NCBI RefSeq assembly: GCF_023094165.1 | Contig: NZ_JALMDK010000004.1 | Location: forward strand, 620,001-684,000 | Reading direction: 5' to 3' | Length of the DNA stretch: 64,000 bases | Source of the DNA: Crossiella sp. S99.2 | GTDB lineage: Bacteria; Actinomycetota; Actinomycetes; Mycobacteriales; Pseudonocardiaceae | In this document: one piece after another, positions 16,934-26,141 of the stretch | Numbering within the stretch: position 1 is the stretch's first letter | Layout of the letters: every line of letters starts with the position of its first letter | Notes under the pieces: model-generated | What the model saw: only the letters and a program-made list of their open reading frames with translations | Databases searched by the model: none | Told to the model about the DNA's origin: nothing | Translations under genes and position numbers: made by a program

Positions 16934-18099
16934 TTGTCACCGCCCATCAGGCCGCGGGAGACGATGACCCGCATGATCTCGTTGGTCCCTTCGAGGATCT
17001 GGTGCACCCGCAGGTCACGCACGATCTTCTCCACTCCGTACTCGGCGAGGTATCCATACCCACCGTGCAGTTGCAGCGCCTGGTTCGCCACTTCGAAACC
17101 GGTGTCGGTGCCGAACCGCTTGGCCATCGCGCACAGCCGGGTGGCCTCCGGGTGCCGGGCGTCCAGCGCCGAGGCCGCCCGCCACAGCAGCAGCCGGGCC
17201 GCCTCCAGTTCGGTGCCCATGTCGGCCACGGTGAACCGCAGCGCCTGCTGTTTGCTCAGCGGCCCGCCGAACGCGGTGCGCTGGCCCAGGTGCGTGATCG
17301 CCTTGTCCAGCGCGGCCTGCGCGCCGCCGAGGGAGCAGGCGGCGATGTTGATCCGGCCGCCGTCCAGGCCGGACATGGCGATGCGGAAGCCGTTGCCCTC
17401 GCCGCCGATCAGGTTGGCCGCGGGCACCCGCGCGCCGTCCAGGATCACCTGCCGGGTGGGCTGGGCGTTCCAGCCCATCTTCTGCTCGTTCGGGCCGAAC
17501 TCCAGGCCGGGCGTGTCCCTGGGCACCGCGAACGCGGACACCCCGCTCGCGCCGGGACCGCCGGTGCGGGCCATGACCAGGTAGAAGTCCGAGGTCCCCG
17601 CACCGGAGATGAACTGCTTGACCCCGGTGAGCACGTACTCCTCGCCGTCCCGGACCGCGCTGGTGCGCAGCGCGGCGGCGTCCGAGCCCGCGTCGGGTTC
17701 GGTGAGGCAGTAGCTGGCCAGCAGGTCCATCGAGACCAGGCCGGGCAGCCAGCGGGCGCGCTGGGCGTCGTCGCCGAAGCGGTCGACCATGCCGGCGACC
17801 ATGTTGTGGATGGACAGGTACCCGGCGATGGACGGGCAGCCGGTGGCCAGGGACTCGAACACGAGCACCGCGTCCAGGCGGCTGAGCCCGGACCCGCCGT
17901 GTTCCTCGCCGACGTAGATGCCGCCCATGCCCAGCTGCGCGGCCTTGCGCAGCACGTCGACCGGGAAGTGCTTGCGCTGGTCCCAGTCCACCGCGTGCGG
18001 GGCGAGGTGTTCGGCGGCGAAGTCGGCGGCCATCTCCCGGATGGCGCGCTGATCCTCGTTGAGCCCGAACACGTCCGGGCGGATCTCGGAGATGGTCAT
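16930..18099 (-). CDS. Acyl-CoA dehydrogenase (isobutyryl-CoA dehydrogenase role)
   Basis: The 389-aa flavoprotein has the ACAD signatures YCLTEPDAGSDAAALRT, GVKQFISGAGTSDFYLVMART, ALQLHGGYGYLAEYGVEKIVRDLRVHQILEGTNEIMR; the glutamate in LEGTNEIMR is the usual catalytic base. In this operon it should oxidise isobutyryl-CoA to methacrylyl-CoA using an electron-transfer flavoprotein. The gene starts four bases after the mmsA stop and overlaps the next gene by four bases. The substrate is inferred from the operon. Confidence 0.92.
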   Translation of the reverse strand: MTISEIRPDVFGLNEDQRAIREMAADFAAEHLAPHAVDWDQRKHFPVDVLRKAAQLGMGGIYVGEEHGGSGLSRLDAVLVFESLATGCPSIAGYLSIHNMVAGMVDRFGDDAQRARWLPGLVSMDLLASYCLTEPDAGSDAAALRTSAVRDGEEYVLTGVKQFISGAGTSDFYLVMARTGGPGASGVSAFAVPRDTPGLEFGPNEQKMGWNAQPTRQVILDGARVPAANLIGGEGNGFRIAMSGLDGGRINIAACSLGGAQAALDKAITHLGQRTAFGGPLSKQQALRFTVADMGTELEAARLLLWRAASALDARHPEATRLCAMAKRFGTDTGFEVANQALQLHGGYGYLAEYGVEKIVRDLRVHQILEGTNEIMRVIVSRGLMGGDK

Positions 18100-18103
18100 C
18101 GGC

Positions 18104-19603
18104 TCAGTCCATGGTCGGGATGACGAAGGACGCGCCTTCCTTGACCCCGGAAGGCCAGCGCGAGGTGACCGTCTTGGTCCTGGTGTAGAACTTGAACGAG
18201 TCGGGTCCGTGCTGGTTGAGGTCGCCGAAGCCGGAGCGCTTCCAGCCGCCGAAGGTGTGGTAGGCCACCGGCACCGGGATCGGCACGTTGACGCCGACCA
18301 TGCCAGCGCGCACCCGGCGGGAGAAGTCGCGGGCGGTGTCGCCGTCCCTGGTGAAGATCGCCACGCCGTTGCCGTACTCGTGCTCCGACGGCAGTCGCAG
18401 CGCCTGCTCGTAGTCCTCGGCGCGCACGATGACCAGCACCGGCCCGAAGATCTCCTCCCGGTAGATGCTCATCTCCGGGGTGACGTGGTCGAACAGGCAG
18501 GCGCCGAGGAAGTAGCCGTCCTCGTGGCCTGCCAGGGTGAAGTCGCGGCCGTCGGCCAGCAGGGTCGCGCCGTCGGCGACCCCGGCGTCGACGTAGCCGC
18601 GGACCTTCTCCAGCAGTCCGGCGCTGGAGAGCGGGCCGAACTCGGCCTGCGCGTCGAAGGAGTGGCCGATGCGCAGTTCCTTGACCCGCTCGGTCAGCTT
18701 CTCGGCGAGGGCGTCCGCGGTGGCCTGGCCGACCGGGACGGCGACCGAGATCGCCATGCAGCGCTGACCGGCGGAGCCGAAACCGGCGCCGATCAGGGCG
18801 TCCACCACGCCGTCCAGGTCCGCGTCCGGCATGATGATCATGTGGTTCTTGGCGCCGCCGAAGCACTGGGCGCGCTTGCCGTTGGCGGTGGCGGTGGAAT
18901 AGACGTAGTGCGCGATGTCGGAGGAGCCGACGAAGCCGACCGCCTCGATCCGCGGGTCGGTGAGGATGGTGTCCACCGCGGTCTTGTCGCCGTTGACCAC
19001 GTTGAGCACGCCCGGCGGCAGACCGGCTTCCAGGAACAGCTCGGCGATCTTCAGCGGCACCGAGGGGTCCCGCTCGGAGGGCTTGAGGATGAAGGAGTTG
19101 CCGCAGGCGATCGCGGGGGCGATCTTCCACAGCGGGATCATCGCGGGGAAGTTGAACGGGGTGATCCCGGCGACCACTCCTAGGGGCTGGCGCAGCGAGT
19201 GCACGTCGATGCCGCCGCCGGCGCCGTCGGTGAACTCGCCCTTGAGCAGGTGCGGGGCGCCCGCGGCGAACTCGACCACCTCAAGCCCGCGCTGGATGTC
19301 GCCCTTGGCGTCGGCGATGGTCTTGCCGTGCTCGCTGGAGAGCAGCTTGGCGAGCACGTCGAGGTCGCGCTGGGCCAGGTCCAGGAAGCGCAGCAGCACC
19401 CTGGCCCGCCGCTGCGGGTTCCAGGCGGCCCATTCCACCTGGGCGGCGGCCGCGTCGGCGATGGCCGCCCTGGTCTCCTCGACCGAGGCGAGCGGCACCC
19501 TGGCCTGCACCCGCCCGGTGTTGGGGTCGTAGACATCGCCGAAGTTCCCCGAGGTCCCGGGAACCGGCTTGCCGCCGACGAAATGGGTCAGTTCGTGGAC
19601 CAT
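18104..19603 (-). CDS. mmsA: Methylmalonate-semialdehyde dehydrogenase (CoA-acylating)
   Basis: The 499-aa aldehyde dehydrogenase turns methylmalonate semialdehyde into propionyl-CoA and CO2. The catalytic cysteine is Cys282 in GSAGQRCMAIS. The usual ALDH glutamate motif is replaced by CFGGAKNHMII, as is normal for the CoA-dependent MMSDH family. VVAGITPFNFPAMIPLWKIAPAIACGN binds NAD. ATG 19603 begins the family N-terminus (ELTHFVGGKPVPG); the frame upstream to 19678 is unlikely coding. It leads the valine operon and follows the palindrome at 19693-19712. Confidence 0.94.
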   Translation of the reverse strand: MVHELTHFVGGKPVPGTSGNFGDVYDPNTGRVQARVPLASVEETRAAIADAAAAQVEWAAWNPQRRARVLLRFLDLAQRDLDVLAKLLSSEHGKTIADAKGDIQRGLEVVEFAAGAPHLLKGEFTDGAGGGIDVHSLRQPLGVVAGITPFNFPAMIPLWKIAPAIACGNSFILKPSERDPSVPLKIAELFLEAGLPPGVLNVVNGDKTAVDTILTDPRIEAVGFVGSSDIAHYVYSTATANGKRAQCFGGAKNHMIIMPDADLDGVVDALIGAGFGSAGQRCMAISVAVPVGQATADALAEKLTERVKELRIGHSFDAQAEFGPLSSAGLLEKVRGYVDAGVADGATLLADGRDFTLAGHEDGYFLGACLFDHVTPEMSIYREEIFGPVLVIVRAEDYEQALRLPSEHEYGNGVAIFTRDGDTARDFSRRVRAGMVGVNVPIPVPVAYHTFGGWKRSGFGDLNQHGPDSFKFYTRTKTVTSRWPSGVKEGASFVIPTMD

Positions 19604-19692
19604 GGACGCACCCCGCTGTGCTCGGCGAACCCGCCGCGCAAGGGGTTGCCTCGCGGGCCGGTGAGTGATCAGTGCCACCCACGGCCGAACAT

Positions 19693-19712
19693 ATAGTAGG
19701 ACGTCCGACTAT
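19693..19712. promoter_or_regulatory. 20-bp imperfect palindrome upstream of mmsA (candidate operator)
   Basis: ATAGTAGG and CCGACTAT flank a central ACGT, giving nine of ten pairs across 20 bases. It lies 90 bases before the mmsA start. The minus-strand word TACTAT next to it could be a -10 element, so the site would overlap the promoter. No regulator gene for this operon is in the immediate neighbourhood. Confidence 0.55.
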
Positions 19713-19869
19713 GTCGATGCAGAGTGACGGAAGTCCAAGTGTTCCCTCACTGCGGACAGGCCGCCGGGCCGCTCGACCCGGACCACCGCGGGCAGTCCGG
19801 CGGCGGCGATCAGGCCGGGCAGGACACTCGCGGGGCCGGGCATCGGCATCCCGGGGCCGGTCGGTGGCG

Positions 19870-22239
19870 TCAGCGGCCCACCAGGTCCCGGCTGATCAGC
19901 GAGGGCAGGTCGACCCCGCACCGCTCGGCCAGTTCGCGCACCGAGTCCGGCAGCGGCAGCAGCTTGCGGATGTCCTTGGTCGACGGGACGCCCTCACTGC
20001 CGCCGATCAGGCTGTGCGGGGTGCTCAGCCCGGACAGCTGGTAGCTGCGCCAGGTCGGCGGCTTGCCCTCGGTGAAGGCCAGCGAGCGCCCGCTCCACAG
20101 CAGCAGCGCCATGGTGCGGCGGTTGCTCACCACCACCGCGGTGCCGCCCTGCTTGCTGACCGCGGCGAAGTCGGTGATCATCCGGGCTGCCTCGCGCAGC
20201 GGTCGCCGGCATTCGCCGGTCACCACCCACGCGCCGTCCAGCCGGTCGATCTCGAACCCTCGCTCGCGCAAATCCTCCTGTACGGCCGCACTCGGTTCGT
20301 CCACCGAGTTCTCGGCCAGTTCCAACACCTGCTCGACCTCGGTCACCGTGGTCGTTCTCCCTTCGAACCGCCGAAAGTCCGGCAACAGCGGTTCCACCAA
20401 CTCGGGCCTGCCGAACGCGGCCCATTCATAACAGCGCTCCCACGCGTGGCGCGCGGTCCGATCGGCGGCTGAGCCGCCCTGCAGATCGGCGTCCTGCAAC
20501 AACAGGGCGAGGCAGGCGGCGAGCAGGGTGCTCAGCCGCGCCTGTGCCTGGTCGGGCAGTGCCTTCTGCTCGGTCTCGGTGGGGCACAGGGCCTGTGCCA
20601 GCTCACCGAGCCCGGTTCGCCAGTCGTCGTCGTGGCCCCACACGCCGGCGGCGATGAGGTCCAGGTAGAGGCAGGTGATCAGCATCCGCACCGGCAGCGG
20701 CGAGTCCGCGGTGATCGCGGCCAGCCAGCGGCGGGTGTGCGCGCGGACCTTGTCCCGGTCCTGCTCCGGGATCAGCAGTCCACCGCCGTGGCCCTGCTCG
20801 GCCAGCTCGCCGACGGACCAGGCGCTCGGGCGCGGCTCGGGCAGCACGGACACCGCGCCGGGCAGCACCCGCTCGGCCAGCGGGGCGCCCAAAACCGAAT
20901 GGGTGAACCCGGCGAAGGCGGCCCAATCCGGCCGGAACGGCAGTTGATCAGCGGTAAGCTTGCCGAGGGTGTCGGTGAACCGGCTGAGGCGGGCCGGGTC
21001 GGCGAGCAGCTCTGCTGCGGGCCGGTCGGAGAGACCCCATGGGGCCAAGCCCTGACTACTGATCTGTTCGGCGCGGGACGCGCACGCGGTCAGATCGGTG
21101 ACGTGCACGCCAGCGGAGGCGACCCGGCGCTCGTCCACCAGGGCGCTCACCCGCAGCGCGATCCCCGGTTCCTCGGCGGGGATCCGGGCGCGCACGGGAC
21201 CGTCGACGTACAGCTCGGCCGCGGGCACGCGATGAGCGGCGAGCCAGCCGTTGTCGGTCAGGGTTTCCACGATGACGCCGTGGGTGCCGCGCGGCACCAG
21301 GAACTCCACCACCGTAGTGTCGTCCTCGCGAAATGCGCCGAGCAGGCGGGGTCCCTTTGTGTCCTGGGCCACAACGGTTTTGGGCGGCAGTGGATCTCCA
21401 TTGCCTTCGGGCGCAACGGTTGTCGCGTCTTCGGGCAGCACGGGCTCCGCGCGCGGGTGCAGACCGGCCAGCACGCAGTCCCCGCCGTCGGCGACCGAGC
21501 GCAGCAGCCCGGACTCGGTGAGGTGGCCCCCGGCCAGCGCGGTCCACCGGCCGTTGGCGGCCTGCCACTCGATCAGCGTCGCGCCCGCGGGCGCGGTGCG
21601 GACCTCGCGCGGCTGGAGGTGTTCGGTGAGCGCGCGCACCGCGGCCGGGTCGGCGGCGGGTGCGGCGAGGCCGAGGGCGCGGGTCGGTCCGACGGGCAGC
21701 TGGGCCAGCAGCGGCTGGGCGAGGTTGCCGAGGAAGCGCAGTCCGGCCTCGCGGGTGCGCGCGGGCACCATGGCGATGGCGATCTCGTCCAGGGTGTCGG
21801 CCAGCCAGGACGGCAGGGTCAGCGCCTGCCCGAGGTCGGCCAGCCAGGTGCCGAGATCGGCGAGGGCCGCGGGCCCGTCGTCCAGGCTGCCGCGCACGGC
21901 CAGCCACAGGCCGCCGCCCTGCCAGCCGGGCAGGGTCGGATCGCCGGAGCCGACCGCCACCCACACCCGGTCCTCGCCCAGCAGTACGGCGAGGCGGGGC
22001 AGGAACGCGCCCGCGCCCAAGGCATGCCCATGCTGGTAGGCCCGCCCGGCGAACCGGACATCGGCCGGCTGGTGCTGGGCCGCCCCGTGCCCGGTGAGCA
22101 CGGTGACCCTGGCGCCCAGTTCGCGGGCCCTGGGCAGGCAGTGGCGTTCGAGGAAGTCCAGGTCGACGGCGTGGCCGGTGATCAGCAGCTCGCGCAACGG
22201 GCCGGTCCACTCGGCGAGCAGGGACAGCGGCGTGCTCAC
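19870..22239 (-). CDS. Phospholipase D-fold-like protein with degenerate catalytic motifs, unknown function
   Basis: The 789-aa protein opens LRELLITGHAVDLDFLERHCLPRARELGARVTVLTG, the usual start of PLD-like proteins found beside bacterial helicases and restriction genes. Where such proteins have an HxK site followed by GSxNLT, this one reads FLPRLAVLLGEDRVWVAVGSGDPTLPGWQ: His and Lys are replaced by Leu and Arg and the Asn by Asp. It is therefore probably not a working nuclease. The remaining ~550 residues are unassigned; the C-terminal third includes AWSVGELAEQGHGGGLLIPEQDRD and a final segment ending DLPSLISRDLVGR. Start GTG 22239 overlaps the stop of the partner gene. Family placement is by eye only. 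Confidence 0.6.
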   Translation of the reverse strand: MSTPLSLLAEWTGPLRELLITGHAVDLDFLERHCLPRARELGARVTVLTGHGAAQHQPADVRFAGRAYQHGHALGAGAFLPRLAVLLGEDRVWVAVGSGDPTLPGWQGGGLWLAVRGSLDDGPAALADLGTWLADLGQALTLPSWLADTLDEIAIAMVPARTREAGLRFLGNLAQPLLAQLPVGPTRALGLAAPAADPAAVRALTEHLQPREVRTAPAGATLIEWQAANGRWTALAGGHLTESGLLRSVADGGDCVLAGLHPRAEPVLPEDATTVAPEGNGDPLPPKTVVAQDTKGPRLLGAFREDDTTVVEFLVPRGTHGVIVETLTDNGWLAAHRVPAAELYVDGPVRARIPAEEPGIALRVSALVDERRVASAGVHVTDLTACASRAEQISSQGLAPWGLSDRPAAELLADPARLSRFTDTLGKLTADQLPFRPDWAAFAGFTHSVLGAPLAERVLPGAVSVLPEPRPSAWSVGELAEQGHGGGLLIPEQDRDKVRAHTRRWLAAITADSPLPVRMLITCLYLDLIAAGVWGHDDDWRTGLGELAQALCPTETEQKALPDQAQARLSTLLAACLALLLQDADLQGGSAADRTARHAWERCYEWAAFGRPELVEPLLPDFRRFEGRTTTVTEVEQVLELAENSVDEPSAAVQEDLRERGFEIDRLDGAWVVTGECRRPLREAARMITDFAAVSKQGGTAVVVSNRRTMALLLWSGRSLAFTEGKPPTWRSYQLSGLSTPHSLIGGSEGVPSTKDIRKLLPLPDSVRELAERCGVDLPSLISRDLVGR

Positions 22240-23378
22240 GGGGAGACCTCCAGCAGTCGCGCGCCGAGCGGGGTGACACCGAGGCCGTCGTCCTCGGTGC
22301 GGGAGAAGAGGTGGTGGCTGAGGGCGAGGTCGCCGAGGGTGTTGAGGCGGAGCGGGAGGGGGGTGGGGTCGGCGGGGAGGAGGCGGCCGCGGTAGGTGCC
22401 GAGCGGGATGCGGTGCGGGTCGGCGGGTGGGAGCGGGCTGCCGTCGACGGGCGAGTGGCCGGGTTGGGCTGCGCTGACTCCGGCAAATGCGGGGTTGGGC
22501 GAGACTGGAGCGATCCCGGGTGCCCTGCCCGGCGGGGTGGGGTGGCCGGTGGCGAGGGCTGGGCCGGGTTGGTTGTGGCGGACCGTGATGCGGTGGGCCT
22601 GGGCCAGCATGTCGTCGACCAGTTGGCGTCCCAGGGCTCGCAGGCTTTGCTGCGACTCCGCTCGGTGGGCCACGAATCCCGGGTCCAGGTACACGCCGGT
22701 CTCGCCCAGGAACGCGGCTTTGGCCTTGCCGCGCAACGTTTCCGCTCGCTGGGACCCGATCAACAGGACCGCCAGGGCGCCGGGGATGGTGTCCTGGCGG
22801 GCCAGGGTGAGTTCGGCGGGGGCGGGGTGGCCGTGCGGGTCCGTGTGCGGGGGCAGGTCGGTGGTGAAGGCGGCGACCGTGACGTCCGGCAGGGCGTCGG
22901 TGGTGAGTTGGTGTGGGTCGGGATGATCAGCCAGGGCGGTCCACCAGCGTCTCCAGGCATCGGCGCTGTGGCGTCTCAGCAGGAGGCCGCGCCAGGTCTG
23001 GGCTACTTCCAGGCTGCGGAGTACCGGGTCTTCGGTGAGGTGGGTGTCGTAGGCGACTGCTTGTTCGGCCGCTTCCTGCCAGTCCTCGGCCTCGGGGAGG
23101 AGTTGGGCCGCGCGGGCGAGCATGCGCAGGCTCGCCCGGCGCGGCCGGTCCTCGGCGGGCCAGGTATGTCGGCCGGTGAGGGTGAGCCACTCGGGGCCGG
23201 ATCCGGACGGTGGGGAGATTCCGGGCGTGAGGCGGTCGAGGGCGGCCAGGATGGGGGCTTCGACGTTGAGGGGGTAGTGGGGGTAGCCGGGTGTGCCATT
23301 TGGGTCGGTCCAGGTCGGGCCGGACACCACCGAAGACCCGCTTGCGGGGTCGAGCATCGGCACAGTGGCGTTGGGCAC
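22236..23378 (-). CDS. Unassigned partner protein of the PLD-like gene
   Basis: The product is about 380 aa with no signal peptide or membrane helix. The N-terminal half is Pro/Gly-rich and then helical (RASLRMLARAAQLLPEAEDWQEAAEQA, TWRGLLLRRHSADAWRRWWTALADHP). The middle has ALAVLLIGSQRAETLRGKAKAAFLG and RALGRQLVDDMLAQAHRITVRHN; the C-terminal 90 residues are again Pro-rich. I do not recognise the family. The WRGLLLRRHSADAWRRWW block resembles helical regions of poorly described defence-associated proteins, but weakly. GTG 23378 is preferred to GTG 23384, because GAGGGG sits directly against the latter and six bases from the former. It is the first gene of a two-gene operon. Confidence 0.6.
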   Translation of the reverse strand: MPNATVPMLDPASGSSVVSGPTWTDPNGTPGYPHYPLNVEAPILAALDRLTPGISPPSGSGPEWLTLTGRHTWPAEDRPRRASLRMLARAAQLLPEAEDWQEAAEQAVAYDTHLTEDPVLRSLEVAQTWRGLLLRRHSADAWRRWWTALADHPDPHQLTTDALPDVTVAAFTTDLPPHTDPHGHPAPAELTLARQDTIPGALAVLLIGSQRAETLRGKAKAAFLGETGVYLDPGFVAHRAESQQSLRALGRQLVDDMLAQAHRITVRHNQPGPALATGHPTPPGRAPGIAPVSPNPAFAGVSAAQPGHSPVDGSPLPPADPHRIPLGTYRGRLLPADPTPLPLRLNTLGDLALSHHLFSRTEDDGLGVTPLGARLLEVSP

Positions 23379-23457
23379 GCGCACCCCCTCGTCGATCTTC
23401 GGTTACCACCGTGTCACATCAGGACCCGGTTTCCCACCGCGATCGGCCCGAGTGTGA

Positions 23458-24717
23458 TCAGGCTCTGGCTCCCAGGCGGGTCACCGCCTCGATCACCCGG
23501 GCCGCGCCGTCCTCCTGCGCCACCCGCTCGGCGAGGGACTGGGCGCGGCGGCGGTAGCCGGGGCCGCGGGCCGCGTCCTTGATCAGCGCGGCCAGCTGGG
23601 GGGCGTTGATCTTCTTGATCGGGATCGAGCCGGGACTGACGCCCAGCTCGGCCAGGCGGGCGGCCCACATCGGCTGGTCGCCCAGCACCGGGACCAGCAC
23701 CGCGGGCACGCCGGCGCGCACGCCCGCGCCGGTGGTGCCAGCGCCGCCGTGGTGCACCACCGCGGCCATCCGCGGGAACAGCCACTCGTGCGGCACGTCG
23801 CCGATGGAGAGCACGTGCTCGCCGGTGGCGGACAACTCGTTCCACCCGGCCTGGATCACCCCGCGCACCCCGGCCAGCCGCATGGCCTCGACCGCGATCG
23901 CCGACAACTCCTCGGCTTTGCCCACGGCCATGCTGCCGAAGGACAGGAACACCGGCGGCTCCCCGGCGGCCAGGAACTCCACCAGTTCGGCGGGCGGCTG
24001 GTAGTCCGGGGACAGCCAGGGCCACCAGTAGCCGACCACCTCGGCCGCGGCAGGCCAGTCCGCCGGGCGGGGCAGCACCTGCGGGCTCCAGCCGTGCAGC
24101 ACCGGCCAGCGGCCGCGGCGCACGTCGGTGTACAGCTCGCCGACGTTGCGCACCCCCAGGCCGCGCAGGTACTGCTTGTACCCGGGCAGCAGCGGGCTGC
24201 TCGCCAGGGCGATGCCGCGCATCAGCGCGTGCCCGGCCAGGTTGCCGCGGTGGCCCAGGGAGCGCCCGGCCAAGGACACCGGCGGGAAGTCGCCGGAGGG
24301 CACGATGCCGCTGGGGAACAGCTCCAGGCCCATGCTCGGCACGCCCGCGGCCTTGGCCGCCCAGTAGGCGTAGCCGAAGGCGGCGCGGTGGGTCAGCACC
24401 AGTTCGGCGCCCTCGATCGCCTGCTGGGTGCCCTGGCCGAGGTCGCTGATCATCTTGCTGGCGAAGCGGATCTGCGCGGGCAGGGCACGCAGTCCGGTGC
24501 CGTTGCGCTGGAAGTCCAAACCGGTCTCGCTGGCGAAATCCTCCCGGATGTTGCCGGGCATCGCCCGGAAACCGAGTCCGGCCGCCCGGATCATCGGCTC
24601 GAACAACCGTTGCGCGGCCAGTGAAACCTCGTGCCCGGCGGCCTGCAACCGGCTGCCGAGGCCGATATAGGGCGCGGTGTCCCCGCGCGAGCCCGCCGTG
24701 ACTATCGCGATCTTCAC
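23458..24717 (-). CDS. GT1 family glycosyltransferase
   Basis: The 419-aa protein has the GT-B fold of natural-product and antibiotic glycosyltransferases. The acceptor side opens KIAIVTAGSRGDTAPYIGLGSRLQAAGHEV; the donor-binding motif is VHHGGAGTTGAGVRAGVPAVLVPVLGDQPMWAARL, with PPVFLSFGSMAVG before it. It would move a sugar from a nucleotide donor to a hydroxyl, perhaps one introduced by the P450 encoded upstream. GTG 24717 overlaps the ferredoxin stop as GTGA. It is the third gene of P450-ferredoxin-GT. The acceptor is unknown. Confidence 0.87.
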   Translation of the reverse strand: MKIAIVTAGSRGDTAPYIGLGSRLQAAGHEVSLAAQRLFEPMIRAAGLGFRAMPGNIREDFASETGLDFQRNGTGLRALPAQIRFASKMISDLGQGTQQAIEGAELVLTHRAAFGYAYWAAKAAGVPSMGLELFPSGIVPSGDFPPVSLAGRSLGHRGNLAGHALMRGIALASSPLLPGYKQYLRGLGVRNVGELYTDVRRGRWPVLHGWSPQVLPRPADWPAAAEVVGYWWPWLSPDYQPPAELVEFLAAGEPPVFLSFGSMAVGKAEELSAIAVEAMRLAGVRGVIQAGWNELSATGEHVLSIGDVPHEWLFPRMAAVVHHGGAGTTGAGVRAGVPAVLVPVLGDQPMWAARLAELGVSPGSIPIKKINAPQLAALIKDAARGPGYRRRAQSLAERVAQEDGAARVIEAVTRLGARA

Positions 24718-24914
24718 TGCTTGTCCTCCAAGGTGATCGCCCCCGCCGGGCACAGCTGCGCCGCCTCCCGCACCGCGGCGAACTCACTCGCCGACGGCTC
24801 CGGAGTCAGCAGCAGCACCGTCCCGGCGTCCTCGTCCTGGTCGAAGACCGCGGGCGCGGTGAGGGCGCACATGCCCGCGCCACAACAGCGACCGGTGTCG
24901 ACCTCGACCCGCAT
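24714..24914 (-). CDS. Small 3Fe-4S-type ferredoxin, P450 partner
   Basis: The product is only 66 aa. Cys10/Cys11, Cys16 and Cys55 lie in CCGAGMC and LCPAGAI, the arrangement of actinobacterial P450-associated ferredoxins that carry a 3Fe-4S cluster. It would pass electrons to the P450 whose gene ends at its start codon (one shared base). The longer frame upstream is antisense to the P450 gene and is not coding. Confidence 0.88.
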   Translation of the reverse strand: MRVEVDTGRCCGAGMCALTAPAVFDQDEDAGTVLLLTPEPSASEFAAVREAAQLCPAGAITLEDKQ

Positions 24915-26122
24915 CAGGACTCCCAGGTCACCGGGAGGCTGTGCACGCCATAGATGCCCATCCGGGTGCGCATCGGAACCTCCTCGGCCGGCACCGCCAG
25001 CCGCAGCGCAGGGAACCGCTCGAACAGCCTGCGGTACCCGATCCGCATCTCCACCCTGGCCAGCTGCTGGCCGAGGCACTGGTGCACGCCGTGTCCGAAG
25101 GCCAGGTGCCCGCTGGCGTGCCGGTGCAGGTCCAGCTCGTCCGGGTGCTCGAACTTCTCCGGATCCCGGTTGGCCGTCGGCGTGTGCAGCACCACGCACT
25201 CACCCTCGCGCACCTGGACCCCGCCGATCTCGACATCCGCCAGCGCGGCGCGTTGCAGCCCGAAATGGGTGATGGTCAGGTAGCGCAGCAGTTCCTCGAC
25301 CGCGGGCTCGATCAGTTCCGGTTCGGCCTGCAAAGCCTTGAGCTGCGCCGGATTCCGCAGCAGCGCGAAGGCGCCGAGGGCCAGCATGTTCGCGGTGGTC
25401 TCGTGTCCGGCGGTGAGCAGCAGCAGGGCGAAGGAGACCAGCTCCTCCTGATCCAGTTCGCCGCCGGTGACCAGCCCGCTGAGCAGGTCGTCGGCCGGTT
25501 CGGCCCGCTTGCGGGTGATCAGCTCGCTGAGGTAGCCCATGATCTCGCCGAAGGCGGCCATGACCTCCTCGTCACCGGATTCCAGGTTCATCATCAGCTT
25601 GGTGCGCTCGTGGAAGACCGCACGCTCGGCATAGGGCACGCCGAGCAGTTCGCAGATCACCAGGGACGGGATGGCCAGGGCGTAGTCGTGCACCAGTTCG
25701 GCGGGCGGACCCTTGCGCGCCATGGCATCCAGGTGTTCCTCGGCGATCTGCTCGATCCGCGGGATCAGCTGGTTCATCCGGCGCACGGTGAACTGGCCGG
25801 TGAGCAGCTTGCGGTAGTGGCTGTGCTCGGGCGCGTCCATCTGGATGAACATGCCGCGCGGCACCGGCGGCAGCGCCTTGCCCTTGAACCGCTCCACGTC
25901 GATGGGCACGTGCCGCAGCTCGCCGCGGGAGCTGAACCGCGGGTCGGCCAGCACCTGGCGGGCCAGCGCGTGGTTGGTGACCACCCAGCCCAGGTGGCCG
26001 TCGGCGAACCGCATCCGGGCTATCGGTTCGGACGCCCTGAGCTGCCCCAACTGTTCAGGCGGGTCGAAGGGGCAGCCGCTGGGCCGGGTGGTGGGCAACG
26101 CGTTCGGCAACGAGATCGTCAT
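24914..26122 (-). CDS. Cytochrome P450 monooxygenase
   Basis: The 402-aa protein is a soluble bacterial P450. The oxygen-activating I-helix reads LLLTAGHETTANM, the K-helix ExxR is in EELLRYL, and the heme loop is LAFGHGVHQCLGQQLARVE with Cys349 as iron ligand. MFIQMDAPEHSHYRKLLTGQFTVRRM is the usual C-helix region. It resembles the CYP105/CYP107 groups that oxidise macrolides, terpenoids and drugs; the substrate is not readable. It heads the P450-ferredoxin-GT operon, with an inverted repeat (26142-26157) just upstream. Confidence 0.92.
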   Translation of the reverse strand: MTISLPNALPTTRPSGCPFDPPEQLGQLRASEPIARMRFADGHLGWVVTNHALARQVLADPRFSSRGELRHVPIDVERFKGKALPPVPRGMFIQMDAPEHSHYRKLLTGQFTVRRMNQLIPRIEQIAEEHLDAMARKGPPAELVHDYALAIPSLVICELLGVPYAERAVFHERTKLMMNLESGDEEVMAAFGEIMGYLSELITRKRAEPADDLLSGLVTGGELDQEELVSFALLLLTAGHETTANMLALGAFALLRNPAQLKALQAEPELIEPAVEELLRYLTITHFGLQRAALADVEIGGVQVREGECVVLHTPTANRDPEKFEHPDELDLHRHASGHLAFGHGVHQCLGQQLARVEMRIGYRRLFERFPALRLAVPAEEVPMRTRMGIYGVHSLPVTWES

Positions 26123-26141
26123 GTCGCCAAGCTACAGAGGT

